The notes under the pieces were generated by a model, which ran no database searches, was not told the DNA's origin, and was given only the letters and a program-made list of their open reading frames with translations. Source: JAWLBR01 sp041687495 (lineage in GTDB: Bacteria; Bacillota; Limnochordia; DTU087; JAAYGB01). Taken from it: a stretch of 34,283 nt of DNA. The stretch is taken from the NCBI GenBank assembly GCA_041687495.1, contig JAWLBR010000025.1, positions 1 through 34,283 on the forward strand, in the 5' to 3' direction. Positions 24,649 to 33,056 of the stretch are shown here, in pieces (positions within the stretch are counted from its first letter, which is position 1; each line of letters begins with the position of its first letter). The translations under genes were made by a program, and so were the position numbers.

Positions 24649-25310
24649 CGACTCGGCCACTCCCTTCGGGGCTTGTACCTAGACTCTTGCAGGAACTCTC
24701 GAACCTGCTCGGCCGGTAACGCAGCGATCGGAATATTGGCAGCTTTGCAGGTTGCATACATCCGGCCGACAATCTCTAGGCTCTGCAGCGCCAACAGAGC
24801 ATCTTTGGGTTGTGTGTCATAGGCCAGAACTCCGTGATTGGCCAATATCAGTAGATTGGCGTGGCGGGCCTGGGCTCGGACGGCTTCAGCTAAAGCAGGA
24901 GAACCGGGATGCTGATAGCCTACCCGGCAAACCCGCTCTTGGTAATACATGTTCTCAATGAACCAGTTCTGCGGGACCTCTTCGTCGCTGCATGCCAGCA
25001 GCAGACCGTAAAACGGATGCGAATGGATAACGGTAGCGATGTCCTCCCGTTCGTTGTAGATGGCAGCATGCATCGGCGCCTCCTTCGAGGGCCCAGCGCT
25101 TTGTCCCGGCAAAGCCATCCCGTCCAGGCCACACTCGACAAAATCATCCTCGGCGAGATCACCTAAAAAAGTTCCACTGGCCGTGACCAGAAACTGCTTC
25201 GGTCCAGTGCGCATACTGATATTTCCAGCGCTGCCCCAAGTGAGATCGAGGTTCACCAGTTGTGAACCCAGCTCCCTCAACTGCTGCGTGGCTGCACAAA
25301 TGCTTGACAT
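24645..25310 (-). CDS. Class II aldolase/adducin family protein (OtnC- or FucA-like)
   Basis: Zinc-dependent class II aldolase/adducin protein of 221 residues. The active-site set is present: Glu77 in SKEAPMH and zinc ligands His96 and His98 in HSHP and His159 in LANHG. Members are either sugar-1-phosphate aldolases (L-fuculose or L-rhamnulose type) or 3-oxo-tetronate 4-phosphate decarboxylases (OtnC). The SKEAPMH segment and the adjacent DUF1537 kinase favour the decarboxylase type; the GH95 fucosidase and FGGY kinase keep fuculose-phosphate aldolase possible. The ATG at 25308-25310 has AGGGGG 6 nt upstream. Its TGA overlaps the kinase start by 4 nt. Confidence 0.92.
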   Translation of the reverse strand: MSSICAATQQLRELGSQLVNLDLTWGSAGNISMRTGPKQFLVTASGTFLGDLAEDDFVECGLDGMALPGQSAGPSKEAPMHAAIYNEREDIATVIHSHPFYGLLLACSDEEVPQNWFIENMYYQERVCRVGYQHPGSPALAEAVRAQARHANLLILANHGVLAYDTQPKDALLALQSLEIVGRMYATCKAANIPIAALPAEQVREFLQESRYKPRREWPSR

Positions 25311-25320
25311 GACCATCCCC

Positions 25321-26241
25321 CTACCTGTCGGCTGCCTTCCCTTCACTTCGGACAAACTCTCTGATTTTTGTCCGCACCGTCTCTTCCACGGCCTGCCTAC
25401 CCTTGGTGATAACTGCCTCTGGAAGTTGGGAGCACTCCCTATTGCTCAAGCGCTCTGTCCTGCCGATGGCCGCAAGAAAGGCTAACTCCAAATCTGTGGC
25501 AATATTGACTTTGCTGATCCCCCCATTGCGCAGGGCAACAGCCTTGTGAATCATTTCGGCGGGGACCCCGGAGCCACCATGCAGTACCAAGTGTACGGGA
25601 GTGAGCCTACGAATGGCTTCCAGCCGCTCATAGTCGATCCGAGGCTTACGTACCAGGTAAACCCCATGCGCCGTACCCACTGAAACGGCCAAGGCATCCA
25701 CCTGCGTCTCTGCCACGAATCTTTGCGCTTCCTCGGGGTCAGTGTAGAGTTCCTCATCACTGTCAGTCTCCACAAAGTCGGTGGTCCCGATTCGACCCAA
25801 CTCTCCCTCGACAGACACGCCATATCTGCGAGCGTACCGAACAACTTCCCGCGTAGCGGCGATGTTCTCTTGAAGCGGCAGCTTAGATGCATCCATCATC
25901 ACTGAGGTAAATCCAGCCGCGATTGCGTCCTGAATCACCGAAAAATCCCACGAGTGGTCGAGATGCAGGGTGACAGGGACTGTGATCCGTTCTGACTGCA
26001 GACATGCAAAAAACTCATCGGCAAATTCCCGGGGTGTGATGCCATAGCGTTCAAATTCAATCTGTGAAATCTGGACAATCACCGGTGATTTCAACCCTTG
26101 TCCGGCTCGCAGGACAGGCCTAATCAAAGGTACATACCGCGGAGAAAACGAACCAACGGCGTATGATCCTGCTTCTGCGATCTGCAGCAATGTCTCAAGA
26201 TTCATCAGATTAGTCGGTCGGTTGTCAGTGTTCAAGTCCAT
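25321..26241 (-). CDS. Class II ketose-bisphosphate aldolase (FbaA/GatY-type)
   Basis: Zinc-dependent class II aldolase of 306 residues that makes or cleaves a ketose (bis)phosphate into dihydroxyacetone phosphate and an aldehyde. Catalytic Asp95 and zinc ligand His96 sit in LHLDHSWDF. Further zinc-site residues are Glu145 in VEGELGRIG, His192 in GTAHGVY and His221 in LHGGSG, and phosphate-binding KVNIATD follows. It resembles fructose-1,6- or tagatose-1,6-bisphosphate aldolases, but its operon suggests a specialised sugar. The ATG at 26239-26241 overlaps the end of the FGGY kinase by 17 nt; its nearest purine-rich site (GGGAGAG) is very close, so the TTG two codons later could also be used. 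Confidence 0.92.
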   Translation of the reverse strand: MDLNTDNRPTNLMNLETLLQIAEAGSYAVGSFSPRYVPLIRPVLRAGQGLKSPVIVQISQIEFERYGITPREFADEFFACLQSERITVPVTLHLDHSWDFSVIQDAIAAGFTSVMMDASKLPLQENIAATREVVRYARRYGVSVEGELGRIGTTDFVETDSDEELYTDPEEAQRFVAETQVDALAVSVGTAHGVYLVRKPRIDYERLEAIRRLTPVHLVLHGGSGVPAEMIHKAVALRNGGISKVNIATDLELAFLAAIGRTERLSNRECSQLPEAVITKGRQAVEETVRTKIREFVRSEGKAADR

Positions 26242-27727
26242 CTCTCCCAGCTAGCTTGTGATCATACTCCCGTACAGACCGCTGCACCGCCAGATACCCT
26301 TCCCTGAAAAACCACTGGTAGGCTTCATGCAATTGCATATCGGGTGTCACTACCTCACGCTCCCGCCGGACAGCGGCTGTGCGGATGGCATTCATTGTGA
26401 CCAATCCGCAGCGCCACCCCGCTAGCAGGGCCGCGCCTACTAAAGTGGCTTCTTGGATTTTGAGCACGTTTAAGTGGCAGCCGAAGATGTTCGCTTTCAT
26501 CTGCACCCAATCTCGGTTCCTGGCTCCCCCACCCACTACTGTAATGTCGTTTAGGTCAATTCCGGTCGCCTTCGCCGCTTCCTGCCGCATGAACTCCATC
26601 GCCATACAGGTCCCCTCAAATATCGCCTTGAGGATATCTCCCCGTTTGTGGCTACGCCGCAAACCCAATAGAGCACCACGGGCGTCAGGATCTGGCAGCG
26701 GAGCACCGCTGCCAGACAAATGGGGATAGTAGATTATGCCTGAGGGGCCTGGCGAAGCAACTGCCAGTAGCCCCTTGATTTCATCATAGCTCAGCTTGGA
26801 ATCAGACATAATGCTGCGAATCCACTCTACGGATCCACCAGATGCAGACAGTCCACCCATCCAACTCATTAAGCCTGGTAATACGTGGGGCCCGAACGAA
26901 AGGCCAGAGCCATACTTAGCTTCGTCAATCCCAACTTTCTCCTGCACACCCAGCAGTACCTCTGCTGTGCCCATGGAATTAAGTACTTGACCGGCCGCAG
27001 ATGTTCCAGCTGCCAGTGTCGCAACTACGTGGTCGTGACCGCAGATGCTCACCGGAACATCAGCTAGGCTGGCGGGAACACCCTGCCCGCGGCACACTCC
27101 TACGGGACTGCCGCTGGGAAGCACCGGCGGAAAGAGTCCGGGAGGAAGGCCCAGCCGCTCCATTACGTCATAGTCCCAGTCGTCGGCAGGTAGGCTGTAG
27201 GCGTAGGTGCGAGCTGCCAAAGTAGGATCCGTTGCCACAGAACCTGTCAAGCGCAGAGCTATGTAGTCTGAGGCGGACAGCCACACCTTACCCTCCAGTT
27301 TTACGCCCTGCCCCTTCAGATGCAAAACCTTCGCTAGTCCGTATTTGGGGCTAGGGCGTAGACCAGTTACGCAGAACCGAGCCTCAGTGTCATCGTCTCC
27401 AAACCAGCATTTGAGTTCTCGGTGTCCGCTGGTGTTGAACCAGGGCAATACCACGCTGCAAGGGTGTTTGGAGCCGGCATCGATCAAAAGACCAGTCTCT
27501 GCCATACTGGAGATGCCCAGAGCATTGACCGACACACCTGCTTGGTCCACCGCTGCTCTCATGACAGACGCAGCGGTCTGCCAGAATTGTTCGGGATGGT
27601 AATACGCTCCCTGCGCTGATTGAACAGTAGGTGTGGGCTGCTGACTCAGTGCGATGATGCGCCCATCAGCACTCACTACGGCAGCCTTACAATGTGTTGT
27701 TCCGAGATCTAAAGCAAGAAAATGCAT
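26225..27727 (-). CDS. FGGY-family carbohydrate kinase
   Basis: Sugar kinase of 500 residues of the FGGY family (xylulo-, fuculo- or ribulokinase-like). It opens with FLALDLGTTHCKAAVV (phosphate-binding, conserved Asp), contains the catalytic-base region ICGHDHVVATLAAG, and ends with TVVGGGARNRDWVQMKANIF, the adenosine motif. It would phosphorylate a ketose or polyol in the cytoplasm. The ATG has AAGGAG about 8 nt upstream. It follows the racemase-like gene by 11 nt and overlaps the aldolase gene. A kinase followed by two different aldolase genes is unusual. Specificity is not readable; xylulokinase annotation would be a default only. Confidence 0.93.
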   Translation of the reverse strand: MHFLALDLGTTHCKAAVVSADGRIIALSQQPTPTVQSAQGAYYHPEQFWQTAASVMRAAVDQAGVSVNALGISSMAETGLLIDAGSKHPCSVVLPWFNTSGHRELKCWFGDDDTEARFCVTGLRPSPKYGLAKVLHLKGQGVKLEGKVWLSASDYIALRLTGSVATDPTLAARTYAYSLPADDWDYDVMERLGLPPGLFPPVLPSGSPVGVCRGQGVPASLADVPVSICGHDHVVATLAAGTSAAGQVLNSMGTAEVLLGVQEKVGIDEAKYGSGLSFGPHVLPGLMSWMGGLSASGGSVEWIRSIMSDSKLSYDEIKGLLAVASPGPSGIIYYPHLSGSGAPLPDPDARGALLGLRRSHKRGDILKAIFEGTCMAMEFMRQEAAKATGIDLNDITVVGGGARNRDWVQMKANIFGCHLNVLKIQEATLVGAALLAGWRCGLVTMNAIRTAAVRREREVVTPDMQLHEAYQWFFREGYLAVQRSVREYDHKLAGRDGLEH

Positions 27728-27738
27728 AGTAGGGCTCC

Positions 27739-28395
27739 TTATGCAAGCAGACTCTTAACCTTCTCCATTCCTGATCGTGGACTCGTCAAGAACCGGCTCT
27801 GCTCCAAGTCAGAAAGAGTGTGAACGACCCGAGCCATTGAGGCCTGTGCCAGCACCACCAAATCCGAACTTACATACGCCTCGCGCAGACGTTCAGCTAA
27901 AATGGCATCGTGAGCCGCTGCGTCACCCCGCTGAAGTGCCTCATAGGCTTTCGTAGCCAAGAACGGCACCAGTTCAATTTCCCTGCCCAGAGCTGCTGCC
28001 TTTTCTTCCAACAGCTCGGTGGTAGGTTTCAGGGTGGTCCAAAGCGTGGCGGCAACAGCAATCTTTCGTCCTGTGGTGACTGCATGTTCTGCCATGGCAT
28101 CATCGATGCGGACAACAGGAACAGACACTTTGCTCTGCGCCTTACCCATCAAACCCCCAATAGATGAACAGGCATCTAGTATAATGTCGGCACCTCGGCT
28201 GGCGGCAATCTCGACGTAGGTCACAACCCGCTCCTCCACTGTGGAGACATCCCCATCAGAAACGATCAGGTCTGGCAGAATAGAGTCGTCTACGATATTA
28301 AAAACAGTGCAGTCAGGAATAAGGTCCGCAGCCAGTTCTTTCAGCGGCTGGATCGTCACTGGTGTTGTATGCAAAATAAACAGCCTTCGTCTCAT
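27739..28395 (-). CDS. Aspartate/glutamate racemase family protein, second cysteine replaced
   Basis: Protein of 218 residues of the Asp/Glu/hydantoin racemase superfamily. The first catalytic cysteine region is DACSSIGG (Cys76). The usual second cysteine region reads VLAQASMARV, with Ala185 where many two-cysteine racemases have Cys, so classical two-base racemisation is doubtful. An isomerase, decarboxylase or lyase role, as in arylmalonate decarboxylase or maleate isomerase relatives, is possible. The ATG follows GGGAGG at a slightly long distance of 10-11 nt. It is the first gene of a five-gene operon with two kinases and two aldolases, so it may act on a sugar-acid intermediate. Confidence 0.85.
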   Translation of the reverse strand: MRRRLFILHTTPVTIQPLKELAADLIPDCTVFNIVDDSILPDLIVSDGDVSTVEERVVTYVEIAASRGADIILDACSSIGGLMGKAQSKVSVPVVRIDDAMAEHAVTTGRKIAVAATLWTTLKPTTELLEEKAAALGREIELVPFLATKAYEALQRGDAAAHDAILAERLREAYVSSDLVVLAQASMARVVHTLSDLEQSRFLTSPRSGMEKVKSLLA

Positions 28396-28518
28396 GCACG
28401 CCTACCTCCCAGATTATTCTTCCCCTGTTGCCCTTACTGAACGGGCCCGCCAGTGGGCAGTGTCACCCTAGATTCCCTTCTTTACACCATTGAGCGCTCC
28501 TTTTTTCCCAATAACGAA

Positions 28519-28564
28519 ACCGCCATGTCTTAGCGTTACAAATAGACGCTAAAAACATGGCGGT
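28519..28564 (-). terminator. Long bipartite terminator hairpin after the hemolysin III gene
   Basis: A 10-bp stem (ACCGCCATGT/ACATGGCGGT) and a 7-bp inner stem (TTAGCGT/ACGCTAA) form an elongated hairpin. On the minus strand it is followed by TTTCGTTATT. It lies 96 nt past the hemolysin III stop and insulates the racemase operon. Confidence 0.8.
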
Positions 28565-28582
28565 CATTTTGGCACTCGGGAG

Positions 28583-28616
28583 TCTGGCGAGCAGCCATGC
28601 CGATCTAGGCGCCAGA
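28583..28616. other. Second inverted repeat beside the terminator
   Basis: TCTGGCG and CGCCAGA (7 bp) flank a 20-nt loop that contains GCCGATCTAGGC, itself nearly palindromic. It lies between the hemolysin III stop and its terminator. Role unknown; it may protect the 3' end of the transcript. Confidence 0.35.
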
Positions 28617-28660
28617 GAGAGTTCACACACGAAGTGAAAGCTGACATCCTAGCTGGAGTC

Positions 28661-29308
28661 TCAACCTAAGGCAACCACAAACCGTTCCATCATCCAAAAA
28701 TGGGCGGCGCTGCCGGCCAGCACAAAAATATGAAACGTCTCGTGAAAGCCGAAGGTCTTCCACGGCAGTTTCGGCCATTTCAGACCGTAGATGACGGCGC
28801 CGACTGTGTAGAGAACTCCCCCCAACGCCAACCAAACAACCCCATAGAGACTGATTGCCTCAAGCAAAGGAGCAATGGCTATTACAACTAGCCATCCCAT
28901 GCCCCCATACAGCAAGGTCGACACCCAACGGGGTAAGCCGAACCAGAAAACTTTGCCCGCAATGCCGAGCAAGGCCAGGCTCCAGATTCCCACCAGCAAT
29001 CCCCACCGCCAAGCTCCCTGCAGTGCGACTAAGCAAAGTGGCGTATACGTACCAGCAATCAGGACGTAGATCATGCTGTGGTCGATTTTCCGCAGAACGA
29101 GAGTCCAGCGTTGCGACGCCTTCACTGCATGATACAGACTGCTAGCCGCATAGAGTAGAACCATACTGGCTCCGTACACAGCAAAGGCAGCGACGTGAAT
29201 CGGTTTCCCGTAAACTACCGATTGGTACACCAGTAGGACCAGCCCAACCACCGACAGTACGGCTCCCAGCATATGGGTCAGTGCGCTCACCGGGTCTTTA
29301 ATGTGCAT
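28661..29308 (-). CDS. Hemolysin III family integral membrane protein
   Basis: Seven-helix membrane protein of 215 residues of the hemolysin III/YqfA (PAQR-like) family. Conserved motifs are visible: DPVSALTHMLGA at the start, ASSLYHAVKAS, KIDHSMIYVLIAGTYTP and the C-terminal FGFHETFHIFVLAGSAAHFW, whose Ser/His/Asp residues form the putative metal site of this superfamily. Haemolysis itself is poorly supported for most members; a lipid-hydrolase-like or membrane homeostasis role is suggested for the superfamily. The ATG at 29306-29308 has AAAGG 9 nt upstream; two earlier in-frame starts (ATG, GTG) are alternatives. It probably forms its own transcript ending at the hairpin at 28519-28564. Confidence 0.92.
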   Translation of the reverse strand: MHIKDPVSALTHMLGAVLSVVGLVLLVYQSVVYGKPIHVAAFAVYGASMVLLYAASSLYHAVKASQRWTLVLRKIDHSMIYVLIAGTYTPLCLVALQGAWRWGLLVGIWSLALLGIAGKVFWFGLPRWVSTLLYGGMGWLVVIAIAPLLEAISLYGVVWLALGGVLYTVGAVIYGLKWPKLPWKTFGFHETFHIFVLAGSAAHFWMMERFVVALG

Positions 29309-29482
29309 CACGACCATCCTTTCATGAAGCTCAACTCACGATCTAACCGACACCACCGCGGCAATCTTTCAAGGAGTACCAACGCTTTAGGGCTTCTCCT
29401 GCCGGCGAGACATCACTTCCCGACCAATAGCTATTTCCCGGGCAATAAATCACGGTCAGCAACCAGAACTGGTGTTCCGTGT

Positions 29483-30304
29483 CTATTCCAAAGTCACCAT
29501 CGTCCTTTGTCTCTTGCTGAACGTCGCTACTTCCCGAATGCCAAACTTCTGCAAGGTGTTCAGCGCCAAGTGGTAGTTGCGGCCTACATCCATTGGACTA
29601 TGGGCATCAGACCCCAAGGTAATGTGGGCCGCATAGTCAGCGATTAGGCTTACGAAAAATTCGTACTGCTCCAAAGATCCCCGGCCCTCAAAGTTGAGGG
29701 CCCTAGTGTTGACCTCAAGTGCCACCTCGGTGGCTGCCGCAGTCTGGACTACTTCGGCAAGGGCCCCTTCAATCCGGCGCCGCTCCTGAGAGTCCAGAGG
29801 CCAGGACGCCGCCTGCCAACCAAGATGCAAGTGGGCAATGGAGTCAAAGAGGCCGCTTTCGACTGCCTGTTTTGCTCGAGCGAAGTATGTCAGGAAAAAG
29901 GGAACTGGATCTACGTCAAGCATTGTAATGTAGGTAAAGTCGTACTCCGGCAAAAAGTGGATACTTGCCAAGATAAAGTCCAGGCTCCCGGACGATTTAG
30001 CCAGCTGTGCCTTCAATGACTGGTCGTATCCTGCGAAGTAGTCCACCTCCAAGCCCTTGCGCACAGTCAAGGACGTAGCCTCGTCTACCCACTGCAGCCA
30101 ACCAAGGTATTCATAAAGCTCTTCGGGCTCCATCCAGGAGTATGGCACCTGACTGCGAACATTATCAGGCAGATACTCCCGAGAGCTGTGTTCGGTGAAG
30201 CAGACCTCAGATATTCCTAACTGCTCAGCCCGTTGTAAGTATTCAGCGATATCTCCTGTAGCATGCCGGGAGTAATAGGTATGTAGATGGTAATCAACTA
30301 GCAA
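29483..30304 (-). CDS. PHP-domain phosphatase (histidinol-phosphatase HisJ-like)
   Basis: PHP-superfamily phosphoesterase of 273 residues. Metal-binding motifs are YHLHTYYSRHATG (His6, His8), FTEHSS, LDFILASIHFL, LEVNTRAL and ITLGSDAHSPMDVG, the pattern of HisJ-type histidinol-phosphatases that make histidinol from histidinol phosphate. No other histidine genes are in the window, so it may act on another phosphate ester. I chose the TTG start at 30302-30304 because AAAGGAGG lies 7 nt upstream; an earlier in-frame start at 30334 lacks a site and would run over that ribosome binding site. A promoter candidate lies at 30362-30390. It appears to be a single-gene transcript. Confidence 0.9.
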   Translation of the reverse strand: MLVDYHLHTYYSRHATGDIAEYLQRAEQLGISEVCFTEHSSREYLPDNVRSQVPYSWMEPEELYEYLGWLQWVDEATSLTVRKGLEVDYFAGYDQSLKAQLAKSSGSLDFILASIHFLPEYDFTYITMLDVDPVPFFLTYFARAKQAVESGLFDSIAHLHLGWQAASWPLDSQERRRIEGALAEVVQTAAATEVALEVNTRALNFEGRGSLEQYEFFVSLIADYAAHITLGSDAHSPMDVGRNYHLALNTLQKFGIREVATFSKRQRTMVTLE

Positions 30305-30361
30305 TTGGCTTCCTCCTTTGGTCCATACGGCCAACAGTAAACACGGACTTGAGTATAGACT

Positions 30362-30390
30362 ACACTATTTTCGTTACCATTGCGTGACAA
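30362..30390 (-). promoter_or_regulatory. Candidate promoter of the PHP phosphatase gene
   Basis: TTGTCA (30385-30390) and TAGTGT (30362-30367) are 17 bp apart on the minus strand, about 60 bp upstream of the TTG start. The -35 has one mismatch to consensus; the -10 is weaker. Confidence 0.4.
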
Positions 30391-30501
30391 GAAACGACTG
30401 GCCTATACGAGCACCAGCCGTCCCCCACTATCTCTTATCTTCGTCAGAGCTAAATTCCCGACCTGCGTCTTCGCTAACCTCAGATTCCCGACAACGAAGA
30501 C

Positions 30502-32889
30502 CTACTCAACTTCCAGCGAATACGCCCCATTGACGGCCGTCGTAAATTCCAAATGTCCCGCATCGCTGCTCGACGCCACTGTGCTTCCACTGGCCAGCTC
30601 AGTCACATGAACTCTCTTGCCGACACCCACCCGAAGCCGGCACCCGCCTCCAAGCAGAGATACAACTCGGGCTGACGTCAGCTGACCATCTTCCCAGGCA
30701 ATGTCAATCTCAAATCCCCCTCGGGCTCTCAAGCCTGTAACTCTGCCGTAATGCCAAGCAGTTGGCAGAGCCGGCAGCAGGCAGATTTCATCAGTGTGAC
30801 TTTGCATCAGCATCTCTGCCACACCTGCGGTAAACCCAAAGTTCCCGTCTATTTGAAACGGTGGATGAGCATCAAACAGATTGGCATATACGCCGCCCCG
30901 ATGGTAATTAGTACGTCCGTCTTCCACCAAAGTCAGTAAATTGGAGATCAGTTTGCCTGCTCGGTCCCCGTCACCGAATCGAGCCCACAGGTTGATCTTC
31001 CACGCCAAACTCCACCCAGTTCCCCCATCTCCGCGTCGCTGCAAAGAGCATCTAGCTGCGTTGAAGAACTTCGGGCTGCTCTGGGCAGTCAGCTGCCTTC
31101 CCGGATGCACTCCAAACAGGTGGGAGACATGGCGGTGGTGCTGATCTTCGTCGGCAAAATCATGGGACCACTCCTGTAGTTGGCCGTACTGCCCTATCTT
31201 CAGAGGGCGCAGCCGCCGCCTCGCCGAGTCCAGGCTGTCTCTAAACTCCAAATCGCGGTTAAGAAACTCCATGGCCTCAATGCAATTTGTGAACAAATCC
31301 CAGATTAGACACACATCCATGGTTGAGGCTTGGCTGACAGCAGCTTTTTCGTTCCGGGTGGTTATGAACTTGTGCTCCGGCGAAGTAGATGGAGAGGTGA
31401 TTAGATATCCATCGCCATCTTCGATCAGCCAATCTAGATAGAACTCGGCAGCCTCCTTCATCACAGGGTAAGCCTTTGCAGCCAAAAATTCTTTGTCTCC
31501 GCTGAAGCGGTAATGTTCCCACAGATGTTGACACAACCAAGCCGCCGCCATCGGCCAGATAGCCCAGACGGGATCACCCGCGCCAAAGTCACCGGCAGGA
31601 GCCGACTGCCGCCACACATCGCCATTGTGATGTGCCGTCCAGCCGCGGCACCCATAGTTGATCCTCGCCGTCTTGCGGCCATTGACAGCCAATTCTCCTA
31701 TGTAATCCAACAGAGGCTGATGGCATTCTGACAAATTACAGGTTTCGGCTGGCCAGTAGTTCATTTCTGTATTGATGTTCAACGTCCAGTTACTGCTCCA
31801 GGGTGGGCGAGCTTCACAATTCCAGATACCCTGTAGGTTGGCAGGTTGGGTCCCTGGGCGGGAACTGGCGATTAGAAGGTATCTCCCATACTGGAACAAC
31901 AGTTCTACAAGCCCCAGATCCTGCGCCCCCTGGTCCCGAATGCGGCGATCGGTGGGCTGGTGCTCCCGCCTGCTTTCGGATCCGAGCTTCAGATCGACTC
32001 GGCCATACAAAGCCTGGTAGTCTTGAACGTGTTCCAGCCGCAAAGCTTCATATGTCTTTTCCTGTGCTGTTTGCAGACTGCTTTCAACTACAGAGCTTGG
32101 GTCCTTGCCGGCAAGACCCGGCGAGCGATCGTATCCATTGAAACTGGTAGCAGCGCTGATCAGCAGCGTTACAACCGTGGCTCCTTGCACGTGCAAGCCA
32201 TCGTGGTCTGCCCAAACCTGCCCGTCTGCGTCCAAGACCTTCATGCGGCAGTCAAACGTCATGCCTTCCCCAGTGTCGGCATCATATACCACGGGAAGAT
32301 CAGCACCATGATATCCAGGTGTCACATGCTTCGGGCATTTGCCCTGAAGGATCAGTGTTCCGGCTCGGCTGTCCCAGCTGGTCTTATAGCGGAGCTGGCT
32401 ATCCATTGCAGCTCTAAACGCAAGCATCCCCAGCTTGTTTACTGACAAACGGATCACAATCGCTTGGTCAGGATGGGAAGCAAAAACCTCCCGGGTATAA
32501 ACAACTTCGCCCATGGTATAGGTCGTCGCAGCCACGGCTGTATCGAGGTCAAGTTCTCGCCGGTACGACTTGGCATTGTCCCCGTGGTAGAAGTGAAGAT
32601 ATGCGTTTCCCAACGGCAGGTACGACTGGTTGTACGGTCCCATCATTTGTTTACACACTGTGTCAGCCTCGACAAACTTGCCCTCTGCCACCAACCGCCG
32701 AACCTCCGGCAGCACTTCTTTGGCCTGCGGATTATTCCAATCCCTTGGCGCTCCGGACCAGAGCGTATCTTCATTGAGCTGAAGTCTCTCTGTCTCAACT
32801 CCACCAAATGCCATTGCCCCCAACCGCCCATTGCCGATAGGCAATGCCTCGGTCCAAGCCTGGGCCGGCCTTTCGTACCACAGCTTCAC
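30502..32889 (-). CDS. Alpha-L-fucosidase, glycoside hydrolase family 95
   Basis: GH95 enzyme of 795 residues that removes alpha-L-fucose (some members alpha-L-galactose) with inversion. It starts LWYERPAQAWTEALPIGNGRLGAM and QLNEDTLWSGAPRDW, both family hallmarks. By comparison with the bifidobacterial AfcA enzyme, the key residues are conserved: Asn371 and Asn373 in NINTEMNYWP, Glu505 (general acid) in STSPEHKF and Asp681 in FQIDGNFG. The start is GTG at 32887-32889 with AAGGAGG 8 nt upstream; the frame extends 30 codons upstream without a site. No signal peptide, so it is probably cytoplasmic and works on imported fucosylated oligosaccharides such as xyloglucan or algal fragments. It is divergent from gpsA. 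Confidence 0.95.
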   Translation of the reverse strand: MKLWYERPAQAWTEALPIGNGRLGAMAFGGVETERLQLNEDTLWSGAPRDWNNPQAKEVLPEVRRLVAEGKFVEADTVCKQMMGPYNQSYLPLGNAYLHFYHGDNAKSYRRELDLDTAVAATTYTMGEVVYTREVFASHPDQAIVIRLSVNKLGMLAFRAAMDSQLRYKTSWDSRAGTLILQGKCPKHVTPGYHGADLPVVYDADTGEGMTFDCRMKVLDADGQVWADHDGLHVQGATVVTLLISAATSFNGYDRSPGLAGKDPSSVVESSLQTAQEKTYEALRLEHVQDYQALYGRVDLKLGSESRREHQPTDRRIRDQGAQDLGLVELLFQYGRYLLIASSRPGTQPANLQGIWNCEARPPWSSNWTLNINTEMNYWPAETCNLSECHQPLLDYIGELAVNGRKTARINYGCRGWTAHHNGDVWRQSAPAGDFGAGDPVWAIWPMAAAWLCQHLWEHYRFSGDKEFLAAKAYPVMKEAAEFYLDWLIEDGDGYLITSPSTSPEHKFITTRNEKAAVSQASTMDVCLIWDLFTNCIEAMEFLNRDLEFRDSLDSARRRLRPLKIGQYGQLQEWSHDFADEDQHHRHVSHLFGVHPGRQLTAQSSPKFFNAARCSLQRRGDGGTGWSLAWKINLWARFGDGDRAGKLISNLLTLVEDGRTNYHRGGVYANLFDAHPPFQIDGNFGFTAGVAEMLMQSHTDEICLLPALPTAWHYGRVTGLRARGGFEIDIAWEDGQLTSARVVSLLGGGCRLRVGVGKRVHVTELASGSTVASSSDAGHLEFTTAVNGAYSLEVE

Positions 32890-32915
32890 TGTCGACTCCT
32901 CCTTACCCGACTTAG

Positions 32916-32940
32916 CTTCATTACGGTTTCGCCAATGAAG
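32916..32940. promoter_or_regulatory. Inverted repeat upstream of the GH95 gene
   Basis: CTTCATT and AATGAAG (7 bp) are separated by 11 bp and lie 27 bp upstream of the GH95 start, in the 167-bp divergent region with gpsA. The spacing fits a dimeric repressor site, but a chance match is possible. Confidence 0.3.
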
Positions 32941-33056
32941 CGCTGGATCCTGGAGCGTATCACCTTGGTGGCTGACCACAACACACCCAGCATGGGGTTT
33001 GCTGCCAAGTGGTACACTACTTCATAAAGTCTTTTACGGGGGAGCTGAAAGCATCA

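Noticed and set aside
28396..28518. Guanidine (ykkC), glutamine, ZTP or T-box type riboswitch in the operon leader
   Set aside because: Only fragments such as TCTAGGG resemble these; the required conserved cores are absent.
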